Of a DNA stretch of 64,000 nt, positions 45,387 to 55,697 are shown piece after piece. Position 1 is the stretch's first letter. Every line of letters begins with the position of its first letter. A model generated the notes under the pieces. That model had not been told where the DNA came from. It saw only the letters and a program-made list of their open reading frames with translations, and did no database searches. Both the position numbers and the translations under genes were made by a program. The DNA is from Byssothecium circinans (Eukaryota; Ascomycota; Dothideomycetes; Pleosporales; Massarinaceae): NCBI GenBank assembly GCA_010015675.1, contig ML977012.1, forward strand, positions 325,991 to 389,990. The letters are read 5' to 3'.

Positions 45387-46616
45387 ATGGTCGGCTCCAT
45401 GATGGCGGCCCACCCTTCCACCACGAGCACCTACCGCATGCGCGCGGTCCACTCTTCAACGTGCCCGCTGGCCTCGTATCTGCTGCGCTTGGTGTCAATC
45501 AAGCAGACCAATCTGTGTCTTTCCGCTGACGTGGAAACCTCGGCTGAATTGCTTGCCCTCGCTGAAGAAGTCGGCGACTCGATATGTGTGCTGAAGACGC
45601 ACTGCGACATCGTCACCGACTGGAGCGACCGTACGGCGCGGGCCCTGAAGGAGATTGCCCGGAGAAAGTGGTTCATCATCTTCGAGGACCGCAAGTTCGC
45701 CGACATTGGAGGTATGTCATACTATCATTCTCCACGAGTTTCGACCCCACTGACCAAGGCAGAAACCGTACAAAAGCAATACACATCAGGCTACCACCGC
45801 ATCGCCAGCTGGGCCGAGATCACCAACGCACACGTCCTTCCCGGCCCAGCCATTGTCACCGCCCTCCATAAAGCCGCCGACATCACCATTGCCAAGTACA
45901 ACACCGGAGTATACACCGACATCTTCGCCAACCCACCACCGAAGAAAGAGAACGGCGAAGACGACGACGACGACGACGACGATGATTGGGACACAAATGG
46001 ATACGTGGCTGTGGAGACGCCTCCTGCAAATGAAGAGGCGGACGAGAAGATGCTCAACACGAGGAAATGGGACAGGAAACACAGCGTGGTCAGCGTCAGC
46101 ACCACCATCTCGCATCGCACCGAGAGCATTTCACCACGTCCAGACCCCGACTTTCAACCCGACGAAGCGTTCGATGTTTGCAAAGAGACTCTGCTCGCAC
46201 GCCTTGGCGAACCACCCTTCGTACGATCGCTGCTGCTGCTCGCTGAAATGAGTTCGGAAGGCCACCTCATGACCCCCGAGTACCGTCAAAGATCGGTCGA
46301 GATTGCGCGCGACAATCGAAATTTCGTCATGGGCTTCATCGCACAGCGGAGTTTGAATACGGAGCCAGACGACAACTTCGTTACGATGACACCAGGGTGC
46401 CAGCTCCCTCCTCCCGGCCAAGAAGGGGAGAAGCTGGGCGACGGGCTCGGGCAGCAGTACAACACACCGCGCAAACTTATCCTTGAGCAAGGCTGCGACA
46501 TTATCATCGTCGGACGCGGCATCGTGCGAGCACAGGATCGGGCAGCCGAAGCGGAGCGATATCGAGCCGAGGGCTGGAAGGCGTACGAAGAGCGAGTGGG
46601 AACCCATCACAGGTAA
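45387..46616 (+). CDS. pyrG: Orotidine 5'-phosphate decarboxylase
   Basis: Two exons (45387-45711, 45763-46616) with a 51-bp intron encode 392 residues. The intron is in frame, so unspliced reading adds 17 residues. It makes UMP from OMP, the last step of de novo pyrimidine synthesis, in the cytosol. Family signatures: TNLCLSADVETSAELL, CVLKTHCDIVTDWS, the catalytic EDRKFADIG interrupted by the intron just after Gly, LLLAEMSSEGHLM, NFVMGFIAQRSL and DIIIVGRGI. Between the TIAKYNTGVYTD region and the LLLAEM motif lies a ~90-residue hydrophilic insertion with nine consecutive Asp. Long insertions here occur in many filamentous ascomycete enzymes compared with the yeast form. The extreme C-terminus (ERVGTHHR) could change if another splice exists at the gtaaag just before the stop. 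Confidence 0.94.
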   Translation: MVGSMMAAHPSTTSTYRMRAVHSSTCPLASYLLRLVSIKQTNLCLSADVETSAELLALAEEVGDSICVLKTHCDIVTDWSDRTARALKEIARRKWFIIFEDRKFADIGGMSYYHSPRVSTPLTKAETVQKQYTSGYHRIASWAEITNAHVLPGPAIVTALHKAADITIAKYNTGVYTDIFANPPPKKENGEDDDDDDDDDWDTNGYVAVETPPANEEADEKMLNTRKWDRKHSVVSVSTTISHRTESISPRPDPDFQPDEAFDVCKETLLARLGEPPFVRSLLLLAEMSSEGHLMTPEYRQRSVEIARDNRNFVMGFIAQRSLNTEPDDNFVTMTPGCQLPPPGQEGEKLGDGLGQQYNTPRKLILEQGCDIIIVGRGIVRAQDRAAEAERYRAEGWKAYEERVGTHHR

Positions 46617-47486
46617 AGAATAGACACCGGAATATTCTTACCTGAGATATCCCATTCTCTTTGTGTTCTGCTGAAAGGCTTGATGGCGGCATGCTAATAT
46701 GGTGCAGCTTTTACCAAGCAGACTACGCACTCCTTACCCGCGTTGCCGTCAACGTTATGTTCGTGCACCCACGCTGGACAGCCGGCCTTTCTGGCCCAAG
46801 TGCCTCGAGACACCAGATGGCGCAGAGGAAATCGGTAAAGTGAAGCTTCGGGAGAGGATTCAAGGTGCATTGCAAGGCGTTTTGTGCGGATAGGGTGGCT
46901 GTTTGGGGAATCCCACAGGTTCTATGATCGCTTCATTATGGGTACCTTTGGCGTTCTGGGAAGGACTTAAGTCGGGATTCAGACCGCATGCATGGTATAG
47001 GGCATTAGTTAGGAGTTATGTAGACTACAGTCATGCGTCAAGAGTCTGGCAAAGCTATCCATACTTTGAACTCAAGAACGTCTACTGGGAATCGGAAAGC
47101 CCTCGTCTTCCACTATTGTACCTCTGTTGTTTCATTCATCTTGACTCTACCTGGGTGCGTTGTCGAAAGAACGCTGAAGAAAAAGTAGTGACTTCATAAG
47201 TTCGTTATCGGTAGCGATGATTGTTCCTTCCTTCAAGTGCTCTCTTATGCATGATAAGCTCACCCTAGCGCCTTCCTCCCATTCTATTCGCAAGGGAAGC
47301 GACGAACGCCTCAGTTTCTTTACGATTCAGCCGTACACCGCCCTCCAACCCCACCTCAGCCGTACACGTTCTCCATCTTCGCATCCCAAGGCAACACTTG
47401 CTCATTTTACTTCATCTAGTCCTCAACGAGGAAATTTGTTATTGTCTGTTTCTCCTTGATGCGAGGATCTTAACAAGCCATTCAAC
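46617..47486. other. Intergenic, HET gene promoter side
   Basis: 870 bases. Frames at 46661-46893 begin just after an acceptor-like site and might be an extra 3' exon of the decarboxylase gene, but no join gives a convincing sequence. Nothing else recognised. Confidence 0.35.
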
Positions 47487-49018
47487 ATGCGGCTTCTCCA
47501 TCTCGACAAAGAAGGCTACATCAGCCTTACCGAGTTCATTGGTGACAAAATCCCTCCCTACGCCATTCTCTCACACACATGGGGCCCCGATGATCAAGAG
47601 GTTACTTTCCAGGATCTATACCAAGCAGCGGAGGAAAGAAGAAGAGCCGCAGGACTCCGCAGCAGGAAGCCAAAGGTTTCGGATCGCTTCCTATCCAAGT
47701 CTGGCTACGAGAAACTCCAGTTCTGCATGGAACAGGCGAAGAAGAATGGGCTGAAGTACTCGTGGGTCGATACGTGCTGTATCGACAAGAGTTCGAGTGC
47801 GGAGCTCAGTGAAGCGATCAACAGCATGTTTCGCTGGTATCGCGAAGCGGAAAAATGTTTCGTCTATCTAGATATTGATAGTGTGTACCATTTTAGACCG
47901 GAGGGAGAGAAGTGGGGAATCAAACTCGAGCACAACAGATGGTTCACACGGGGATGGACCTTGCAGGAAATGCTGGCCCCGGAGACCGTCGAGTTCTTTA
48001 CCAGGGACGGAATCTATATCGGTGACAGAAGCAGCATACAGCTTGATCTTCATGAGATTACTGGGATCCCTACCGACGCGCTGAATGGGAGAAGGCTCTT
48101 GTTCGACTTCAGTGTCGAGGAGCGGTTATCTTGGGCGGAGAAACGAGAGACAAAAAGACCTGAGGATATGGCTTATTGCCTTTTGGGGTTGTTTGACGTT
48201 CAAATGCCGTTGATATATGGGGAGGGCAGAGCAAAAGCTACGAAGAGGTTGATGAAGGAGATCAAGGCTTTGGAAGATGAGAGGCTGCCGTTGGCTCCCA
48301 CCATATCGTCGACCCGTTCGCCGAGACAAAACCCCATCTCAGGCATTGTGCAACCCCTAGCACCTTCGACAGAAAACTCATCAAAGGACGGGCCGTTGAC
48401 TTCGGACGACGACCGCGGGATTGTCCAATTCCTCAAGATGTACTACGAGCGCCTTTGCAGGGATCCTGATCAACTTGGTGTGAGTCATAGTTAGCCATGG
48501 TTCTCTCACATTACCTTTCATTGCTGACTCGTACGAGATATGCTACCAACGCTCCTCACAGGTCTCCTTTCAGCTCCGAAACAGTGGGCACGTTGTTGCC
48601 AAAAACAAGACGGTAAGTTGGTCCAAAGTCCATACGTTTGGTTCGAGTGATAACCATTGCATGACAGGACATCATTCATATGCTCAAGAGGTGCAGTGAC
48701 CAATACAAATTGAATACTGCCACCTTCGAAATCTCGACTGCAAACAGCACAGAACTAGATGACACCCACTACCACGTTCTAGTCTTTGGCAAAATGTGGA
48801 CAAAACATGAAGAGATGAGCATGTTCGTGCATACCTTAGTACTCGGCCGCGTTCCTGGCAAGATTTCTGACCTAGTTCATAACCGCTTTCGTAACCCAAA
48901 CTTCTTCCCTTTGTACCACATTCTTAGCGAATTTTTCAGATTTTCGACAGCCCCCAAAAAGGTTTCTGGTGATCAACTGGACTCGAGGTCGGAGTATCAC
49001 GTTGAGAACCTCGCTTGA
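47487..49018 (+). CDS. HET-domain heterokaryon-incompatibility-type protein
   Basis: Three exons (47487-48479, 48562-48612, 48668-49018) encode 464 residues. The HET domain fills the N-terminal half. It starts MRLLHLDKEGYISLTEF and includes PPYAILSHTWG, LKYSWVDTCCIDKSSSAEL, EAINSMFRWYREAEKCFVYL, RGWTLQEMLAP and YCLLGLFDVQMPLIYGEG, all typical blocks. HET domains act in allorecognition and trigger regulated cell death when incompatible partners meet (established for some members); most paralogs have no known partner. The second exon is only 51 bases, and the C-terminal exon (ending YHVENLA) has no recognised domain. Without splicing the protein would stop at 48494. It is convergent with an F-box gene 230 bp away. 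Confidence 0.88.
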
Positions 49019-49249
49019 TATTGGAATTGTGAGTAGGATGTCAAATCAAAACAAAATGTGGTTCAACATATTCCAAATCACTGGTATTACCCGCCTTGAT
49101 GGCCGGTTGGAGCTCGCTATCATTCGAATTAAGAATCGGCTGGTTTCTCCGACCCTTGACGTTCGGAACCAGCAATACTCGAGCACGAAGCAGTACAATT
49201 ACATCACGGTTACATTAGCATCTTCGATCTCTACGAAAAATCGGTTGTT

Positions 49250-50276
49250 TTATTTCTCAAAACATATGCGCAAACAAGAGAGGCAGGCGATATGTTGGAA
49301 TATTCCGTCTAGGTGCTCGTAGAAGCGTAACTGGGGGTAGCGCGCTTCTTTTTCCTTGAATTGGTCGGCGAGTTGGATGGTGAGGGAGCGCAAGTTGGTG
49401 CACGCTCGTAGCGGCTCTATGAGCACTGCGAGTCCGTCCGTGTTCCCTAGACTAAGGGCGAGGTTGCTGATTGCCATTGTCAGGACGCGGATCGTGGGGA
49501 AGGTGAGGGTTTGTGGCAGGGGCTGGGAGTGGATGGAGATGGAGAGGGCGAGTGTGGTGAGATGGGGTAGGAGTAGGAAGTTGGGGTTCAGAAGGACTCC
49601 TTGGTGGGGATATCGACCTGAGATTGTCGAGTCCGGGGATTTTGATGACGGCTTCTGGAGTACACTTGAAGAGCTCCCCCAAGACGGCTGATGGGAACTG
49701 GGCTTTGGCGTGGCCTGGAGAGTTTTTATCATGTTGGTACACTCCAATGCTTAAAGTTCGCAGACAAGGGACGTAGTGGAGCAGCCCTGATAACCAGCTA
49801 TACGAGGTTTGAATGCGAGTGGTCGGATGAATAAAGCTGGTACTGGCGCTGCAGCTGGGAAGTTCTGAGAGAGAGGCATTGATCAGATCAGTCGTGGCCC
49901 AGAGGCCTAGCGAATGTATCTTGGAGGCCAAATTTGGCCGCTTCAGCACTGTGTACAGCAGAAGACTGATTCGCGCTAACTCTTTCGGGTGCTTGGGGCT
50001 TGGGAAAATGATCTCACGGTAGAGAATGTCTTGGGCTATCCCAGCAAAGCGTTTGTTGACGCGAGCGAGAGACACTAGATCTTTCGTATGAAGTTCCTTT
50101 GTGACTCTCAGGAGGAGCTCGTTGGGGAGATCCCAAATTTTGGTGGAAGGTAGGAGGTCGATTCGCGTGCTGAGCAGGGGGATGTTAGAGTCGTTGAATC
50201 GGGTGGTTGCTCCATTCGGGCTTGCTGTTGGAGGACCCTCCAACCGGAGCCTCTCGGGGCTACGTTGTGAAGCCAT
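49250..50276 (-). CDS. F-box protein with LRR-like C-terminus
   Basis: The ATG at 50276 (MASQRSPERLRLEGPP) opens a protein with a clear F-box at about residues 46-85 (IWDLPNELLLRVTKELHTKD...LARVNKRFAGIAQDILYREI). This is followed by leucine-rich segments (CLRTLSIGVY). The first frame loses protein character after GLDNLR near 49615, while the next frame downstream continues LRR-like text (LLPHLTTLALSISIH, ACTNLRSLTIQLADQF) to 49250. A 46-bp GT-AG intron (49618-49663) joins them in phase into 326 residues, and I use that model. A one-base frameshift near 49610 is the alternative, because the sequence inside the putative intron also reads like protein. F-box proteins recruit targets to SCF ubiquitin ligases. 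Confidence 0.7.
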
Positions 50277-51526
50277 GAAGGGAATTGCTAGTTGTTTTAA
50301 AATTTGTGATGCGTGTTCTAGGTGGGTGAAGGGGAGAGTTTATAAGTAGCAGAGCTCGTGAGGCCTGAAGTACAGAGATGCCTTAGTAATTGTGCTACTT
50401 TGGGTTAGCGGAGTGTCTAGTGTGACCGCCTCTTACACTGCAAACGTGACATGTAGTTTGCACCTGGGCATGTAGACGATCACGTGACGATGTAGTGGAA
50501 TTCGCTGCGCATTAGCTACCATGTTATACATCTATAGATAAGCACTCCACACTTCTTTGTACCATCTTTTATACAGTATACACTTGCCATACTGTCCCAT
50601 AGTCTTCGTTGAAAACCTTCACCCTTCCTCTTTTTGGCTGGCTGGTAAGACCGGCTTGACATGCGCTGTTTCTCCATAACGTTCGGGCCGACACCCTGCA
50701 CAGGCTTCATATCAAGATCTCGCGCTTTCGTGCTCAAAATATAGCTTCATATCTCGATGCTGGAGTTTGAGGTGGCTTGATTGAGTAGAAAGAGCACTGT
50801 TCATAAACAGTAGTGCAAGCTGAATCATATCCAAAGGTTTCATAACGAACTGGCAAACCTCAGAGATAACTCAAGTCTAACGCGAAACATCTAAGAGCGA
50901 TATAAATAACGTCTGGTCCTTCACGGCGTGGACAAATTTCAGGATTTCGTCATTTTTCAAGATTTTTCAAGATTTGTGTTTTTGCGAGATCCAGTATCTC
51001 TCAACTACGATCATTGACGTCATCGCTGTCACCATGTCCAAGAATCCGGCCCATTAGACCGAGAAGCCCTCCGTACAGGAAGAAGAGTGGACCGGGCCCT
51101 TTTGCCAGACTAGTTGTTTTGAGATCGTGATGGCTTAGTCCATAAGTCTGGAAGTAAGTTCCAGCCAATGACAGCATCGTCTAGAATGCTACATCAGGCA
51201 ATTCCATTATAACTGTCGAATACTGCGAATGTAACCCGATCCAATGATAATAGCATTCCCGCATCTCGATGTATTCTATGGGGGCCGGTGGACTCCTCCG
51301 TTGAACCCCTGCGCATACTCACGCGCACGGGTGGTTATGGAATCACGTTTTTTTGCCACCCACGCTCTAATTCGTTGCATGCCACTGATTAAATAAATGC
51401 GTATGTCTTTACTGGTTCGCTAGAGATACCAATTCTCACGTGATTCCATAACCCGCCGTATTCACTACGCTCCGCGAGTATTTCCCTAGCTGAGAAATTC
51501 ATCAGCTCTTGCTTTATCATCTGGTA
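50277..51526. other. Intergenic with inverted-repeat element
   Basis: About 1.25 kb. It contains a perfect 15-bp inverted repeat enclosing ~120 bp at 51333-51453. A frame at 50516-50737 (-) is not convincing. The rest shows no gene. Confidence 0.4.
51333..51453. repeat. Short inverted-repeat element, MITE-like
   Basis: GGTTATGGAATCACG at 51333-51347 is mirrored as its exact reverse complement at 51439-51453, with 91 bp between. The interior has no ORF. A miniature inverted-repeat transposable element is possible; a long hairpin in a transcript 3' region is the alternative. No clear target-site duplication was seen. Confidence 0.5.
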
Positions 51527-53356
51527 TTACTGAACATGAGACCACTTCCGATTCCATATGAGCGCGATGGCTGGAAGTTGTGCCGCTGTGAATGCATTCA
51601 TGGCTTTCATCTGTAAATTGTACCCATCTGCGACGACTCTTAAGACTTGAGTCCTAACCTCGGGTGAGAGACTACCGAGGATATTGATCGTCTCTTGCAC
51701 ACTATGAGAAGCCTTCCTCGGAATCAGCCCACCAAGATGGGAGCTGAGATGCGAAGAGAAGACGTTCGTAGCAATAGCGAGGCCGATAACGCCGCCGAGG
51801 AAGCGGAATTGGCCGATCGTTCCAGCTGCAGACCCTAAATAATGAGCAGTATTAACAAGGTGAAACCAGCATAGAAGGCGGGAAGTCTTACCGAGGTGAG
51901 GTCCTTGCATGATGACTCCCGTGGTCAGTGACAGCATAGCAAATCCACCGCCCATACCGAGGCCGGCCGGTACCATGTATCCATAAGCTCTTCGGGGCCA
52001 CTCTGTCGTATTCGGAAGTGTAGATAGCAGCGCAACACCAGTGATCTGTAAAACGGCGTTATAGAGCAGAACATTGACGACCGACACCTTCTGCTTACTG
52101 GCAGCCATTGACAGCCCACCGCCAATCGTCGCGCTTAGCACGTAGGGCAAAATCCGAAGACCAGCGCTGAGGGCCGAAAACCCAGAGACGATCTGTAACC
52201 GCTGCGGGATGAAGACCACCATGACATTGAACGGCGCGCCCCAGAGAATGTTCGACAAAAGCATAGCGAGCCATGGGCGGTTGGACATCCAGACCCAAGG
52301 GAACATGGGCTCGAGTTGAGGTAAATAGGCGGAGACGAGCCATTCCCAGGGAAAGAAGCATGCCCATGAGAGTAAAACTAAAACGAGGAGGGTGATGGTC
52401 GTAGAAGAAGACCACGATGTACGGATTGAGGTGTCGAGAAGAACCGTAGAGAGGAGAAGCGAGCCTGCAAGAAGGAGAAGTGCACCAAAGAAGTCTAATT
52501 TACGAGCGTCACGAAGGACTCCGGCGATTGTGCGAGGTGGGACATCTTCCTTGCGGTAGGGGAACGAAGCTGGAATGGCGATTGCCAGTAAAACTATCGT
52601 GACCGCACCGATAGGAGCGCTGGCGGCATCAGCAAGCTGTAACATAACGAAACACTCAGTGACTTACTTGAAGTAGAATATCCACCTCCAAGTCGTCCTC
52701 TCATTAATTGCACCTCCCAGAAGCGGTCCCATCAATGAAGTAACCGTATACGTCACACTAATAAAGATACTGTATAGCGGTATCTTCTCCTTCGGTACAA
52801 GCTCCCACGTCATAAGCATAGTGATTGCGAAGCCTCCAGATCCGCCGACACCCTGAAAACATCTAAAGATGATTAACTGCTCCATGGTTTTCGCACCTCC
52901 GCAAGCACCGGAGAAGACAGTGAAGATAGTCATTGTTGAGATGAAGGCATACTTCCGACCGATGATGTCGGAGACCTTGGCCCAGATGAGCATGAAGCCC
53001 ATGTAGGATATGAGATACCCAGTTACGATCCAGGACGTTTTGTCGAAGCCGTGGAGGGAGGTTGCGATTGCGACGAGGGAGGTGGAGACGATGGTTACTT
53101 CGACGTTGATGAGGAAGATGGACACGAGGATACTGGATGCGTATCAGTCACCGATAGGTTGACATTAGGACCTTTGGGGGTATACTCGTACTTACCATGC
53201 TTCAGTCAACCCAAGACGCCAACCTTCCAGAAAGTGAAATTGTCGCTCTTCACCATTCTCGCGTGAGAGGCTCGATAGTTCTATTGGTGCGACTTCATGC
53301 CCACTCGCAATCTTGGCATCGTGGTTATCATCCACGTGTTTGCTGTTGGTGGCCAT
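51527..53356 (-). CDS. MFS transporter, DHA2-type (14 TM) drug/metabolite exporter
   Basis: Four exons (53356-53196, 53132-52668, 52619-51892, 51834-51527) encode 553 residues. A hydrophilic N-terminus (MATNSKHVDDNHDAK) of about 60 residues leads to the first helix, ACILVSIFLINVEVTIVSTS. Motif A is visible as AKVSDIIGRKYAF and the motif B region as FRCFQGVGGSGG. The WRWIFYFNAPIGAV block after helix 6 is completed only by splicing and is characteristic of the 14-spanner DHA2 group. Further helices continue to the C-terminus. Members use the proton gradient to export drugs, toxins or own metabolites across the plasma membrane. Being on the same strand as, and adjacent to, the dehydrogenase and a C2H2 regulator suggests it serves that small cluster. 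Confidence 0.9.
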
Positions 53357-53730
53357 AGTTTTAGATATCCTTTGAAGATTTGGTGTGAGTAATGTCTGTT
53401 ATGCGTTTGTGGGGGGCTGGTGTTCTGATCGAAATCCAGCTGGTGGTTGACTCACTGGTACCCCAAACTTCTCCCACCATGCAGATGCTTGTGTAAGAAC
53501 GCACCAACCCGTGATGACCCCGCTTAGAAGATTTTGCTAATACTGTTTCCACCAAACATGCGTGCAGCTGCATTTCGTAGTTCTGGTCAGGCCCTGTATG
53601 CTCACGCAATGTTAGATGCTGGCACCTGGGCAGTCACTGTCAGGGATTGGCACAGTTTCAAACGATCTCCGCGTAGAACTTGAGATGGTTGGTACAATTC
53701 CCCTACTACATTGGTCCCACCAAACCTTTT
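53357..53730. promoter_or_regulatory. Promoter region of the MFS gene
   Basis: 374 bases between the 3' end of the dehydrogenase gene and the transporter start on the same strand. It is short enough that the transporter promoter must lie here. No motif recognised. Confidence 0.4.
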
Positions 53731-54883
53731 CACCATGCGCAGTGTCCACCATCCACTCGTAGATCCTGGCAAGATGTCAGCACACTGCGCTCGTTCTTAG
53801 GTACCGATATCTTGCGTCTTACTTACCGCTCCCGTCATGTAACTTGATCCTTCGGCTAGAAGGAAGAGAATAGGCGCCCGGTATTCCTCAGCTTGGCTAA
53901 TTCTCCCCAGCATATTCTGCTTCTCCCACTGCGCTACCAAACCCCTTGTCTTTGCTGCACCAGCAATTGGCGTTTCAATATGACCTGGACTGATGGTGTT
54001 CACTCGAATCGGAGGATAGGCCTTCCGCTCTTCTTCAGGGTTCGGATTAGCATCGCCTGGTGTCCTTCCAGGAAACGAATTTTGAGGGTGTCCCCATTCT
54101 GCTGCCAAAGAACGAGCGAGCTTGTGCATGGCGGATTTCGAGGCATTGTATGGAGCTGTGTTGATTCCCTGGAGAATAGCGATTGGTAAGTGAGTCCGGT
54201 GTCGCCGAGGTGAAGAGATCTACCCTGTTGGAAACCCATCCACTCATGCTAGCAATCAAAACGATACTGCCTGTCACATTTGCAGTATCTAACCAGAATA
54301 GGGTGTCAGTATAATGCTAACATGAAATTTCTGGCTCGACTCACGCATTTCCTTCGCGACAGCTTGGGCTACTAAGAACGTCCCCGTAAGATTTACGTCC
54401 ACGATCTTGCGGAAGACTTCAGCGGGGTAATCACAAGCGTCGCACTCTCCCGAGATACCAGCGCATGCGACTAGGCCCCGAAGTGGGAACCGGATTTCTT
54501 CCCGGATAGTCTTAAAGACTGGTGGGATGCTGTCGGCATCGGTCACGTTGAGCTGGTGATACCATGCTTTTGACACATTTAAAGCAGCGATCTGCTCTAT
54601 AGTTTCTGAAAGCTGTCAGTACTTGATAAGAAGGCTGTAGGACTTGACCGTACTCCATGTTTTTGCATCCGGAGAGGATGGTATATCGGCAAAGACCACA
54701 TCACCTCCAGTTTCAAGGATGGCTTTGCCTACCGTCGTGCCAACGGCTCCGGCACCGCCAGATACTGTTTATGTGAGTTGTTCGTCTTCTCAGGATCGGA
54801 GGCTAGTTCGCACTGAATACTATTCTGCCATCTAGCCGAAAAAGATCCTTGGTTGCGATATTAACAGGTGCAGGGTAAGCCAT
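53731..54883 (-). CDS. Short-chain dehydrogenase/reductase
   Basis: Six short exons (54883-54814, 54764-54654, 54605-54345, 54288-54224, 54168-53827, 53766-53731) encode 294 residues. Five introns of 48-60 bp hide the gene in single-frame views. A classical Rossmann SDR: the cofactor motif GGAGAVG at 26-32, a C-A-G-I variant of the NAG motif near 108-111, the catalytic Ser in ASMSG (near 164), and YNASK with Y177 and K181. The end, SYMTGADLRVDGGHCAW, is the standard SDR C-terminal substrate loop. It oxidises or reduces a carbonyl/alcohol with NAD(P); the substrate is unknown. The first glycine motif departs slightly from TGxxxGIG but keeps three Gly. It lies between an MFS exporter and a C2H2 regulator. 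Confidence 0.9.
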
Positions 54884-55697
54884 TCTATCGTTGTAGTTCT
54901 GTAGTAGAGCTGAAGTTCTGACATAGTTAAAAGACAAGTTGATAGGGCAAAGCTGAGTCGCTCTGACACGGCCCGCAGCTCGCAGTCGTGGGGCAGGGAA
55001 GACGTCATCTCACATACACCGTCATGACCACCTTAGGGGGGTTCGGACGATTCAGCGCGCTCCCGAAACTGAAGTGTACTCATTGATTTGTGAGTGACGG
55101 TTGATTTTCCAGTAAATACGTGCCAGGGCATCAAGGAGCCTACCACGGATCGAGCGGGGGGGACGCTCGATCATGCAATGTGCGCCGAATCAGACTCTAG
55201 GCTGTAAGTATCAAATGAATAGCAAGCAGCGCGAAGTACGATGATATGTTAACTACCTGGATCGGTTTCGATGAGATACAACCGTGGGCAGAGTCTCCTA
55301 GAATTTAGTCCTTCCCTATGAAAACCGCCAATGCGTGACGCTAGTACAAAAGAGAATTAGCGCGACGCCCGGTCTCAACTTCTTCTCGACCTCATGTTGC
55401 ACAACTTCCCTCATCTGCAGCATCTCGACGCACGCCCCAGCCTGTTCGCCCCCTGCAATCTACTTCCGAAAACGATTCCGTGATGAGCTGCTCAGGATGA
55501 AGTGGTAAGTGGTAAGGCGACCCAGCAGTTGCCATTTTATTTGTCAATACCGAATACATTACATGGTTGCTGTGAACATATTCTAGAGTACATGAGCAGC
55601 AAAATATTAAATAAGGTGCTAGACTGAAACGTATTATCACGAAAGAACATGCGCCAAGCCAACTCCAAAAGTCTCAAATGCTCTTCTATACGTAGGA
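54884..55697. other. Intergenic within the candidate cluster
   Basis: About 810 bases between the C2H2 gene end and the dehydrogenase start. It contains the dehydrogenase promoter. No ORF or clear motif was found. Confidence 0.4.

Noticed and set aside
54047..54277. Extra ORFs inside the dehydrogenase gene
   Set aside because: They are read-throughs of its short introns in other frames; the six-exon SDR model explains the sequence.
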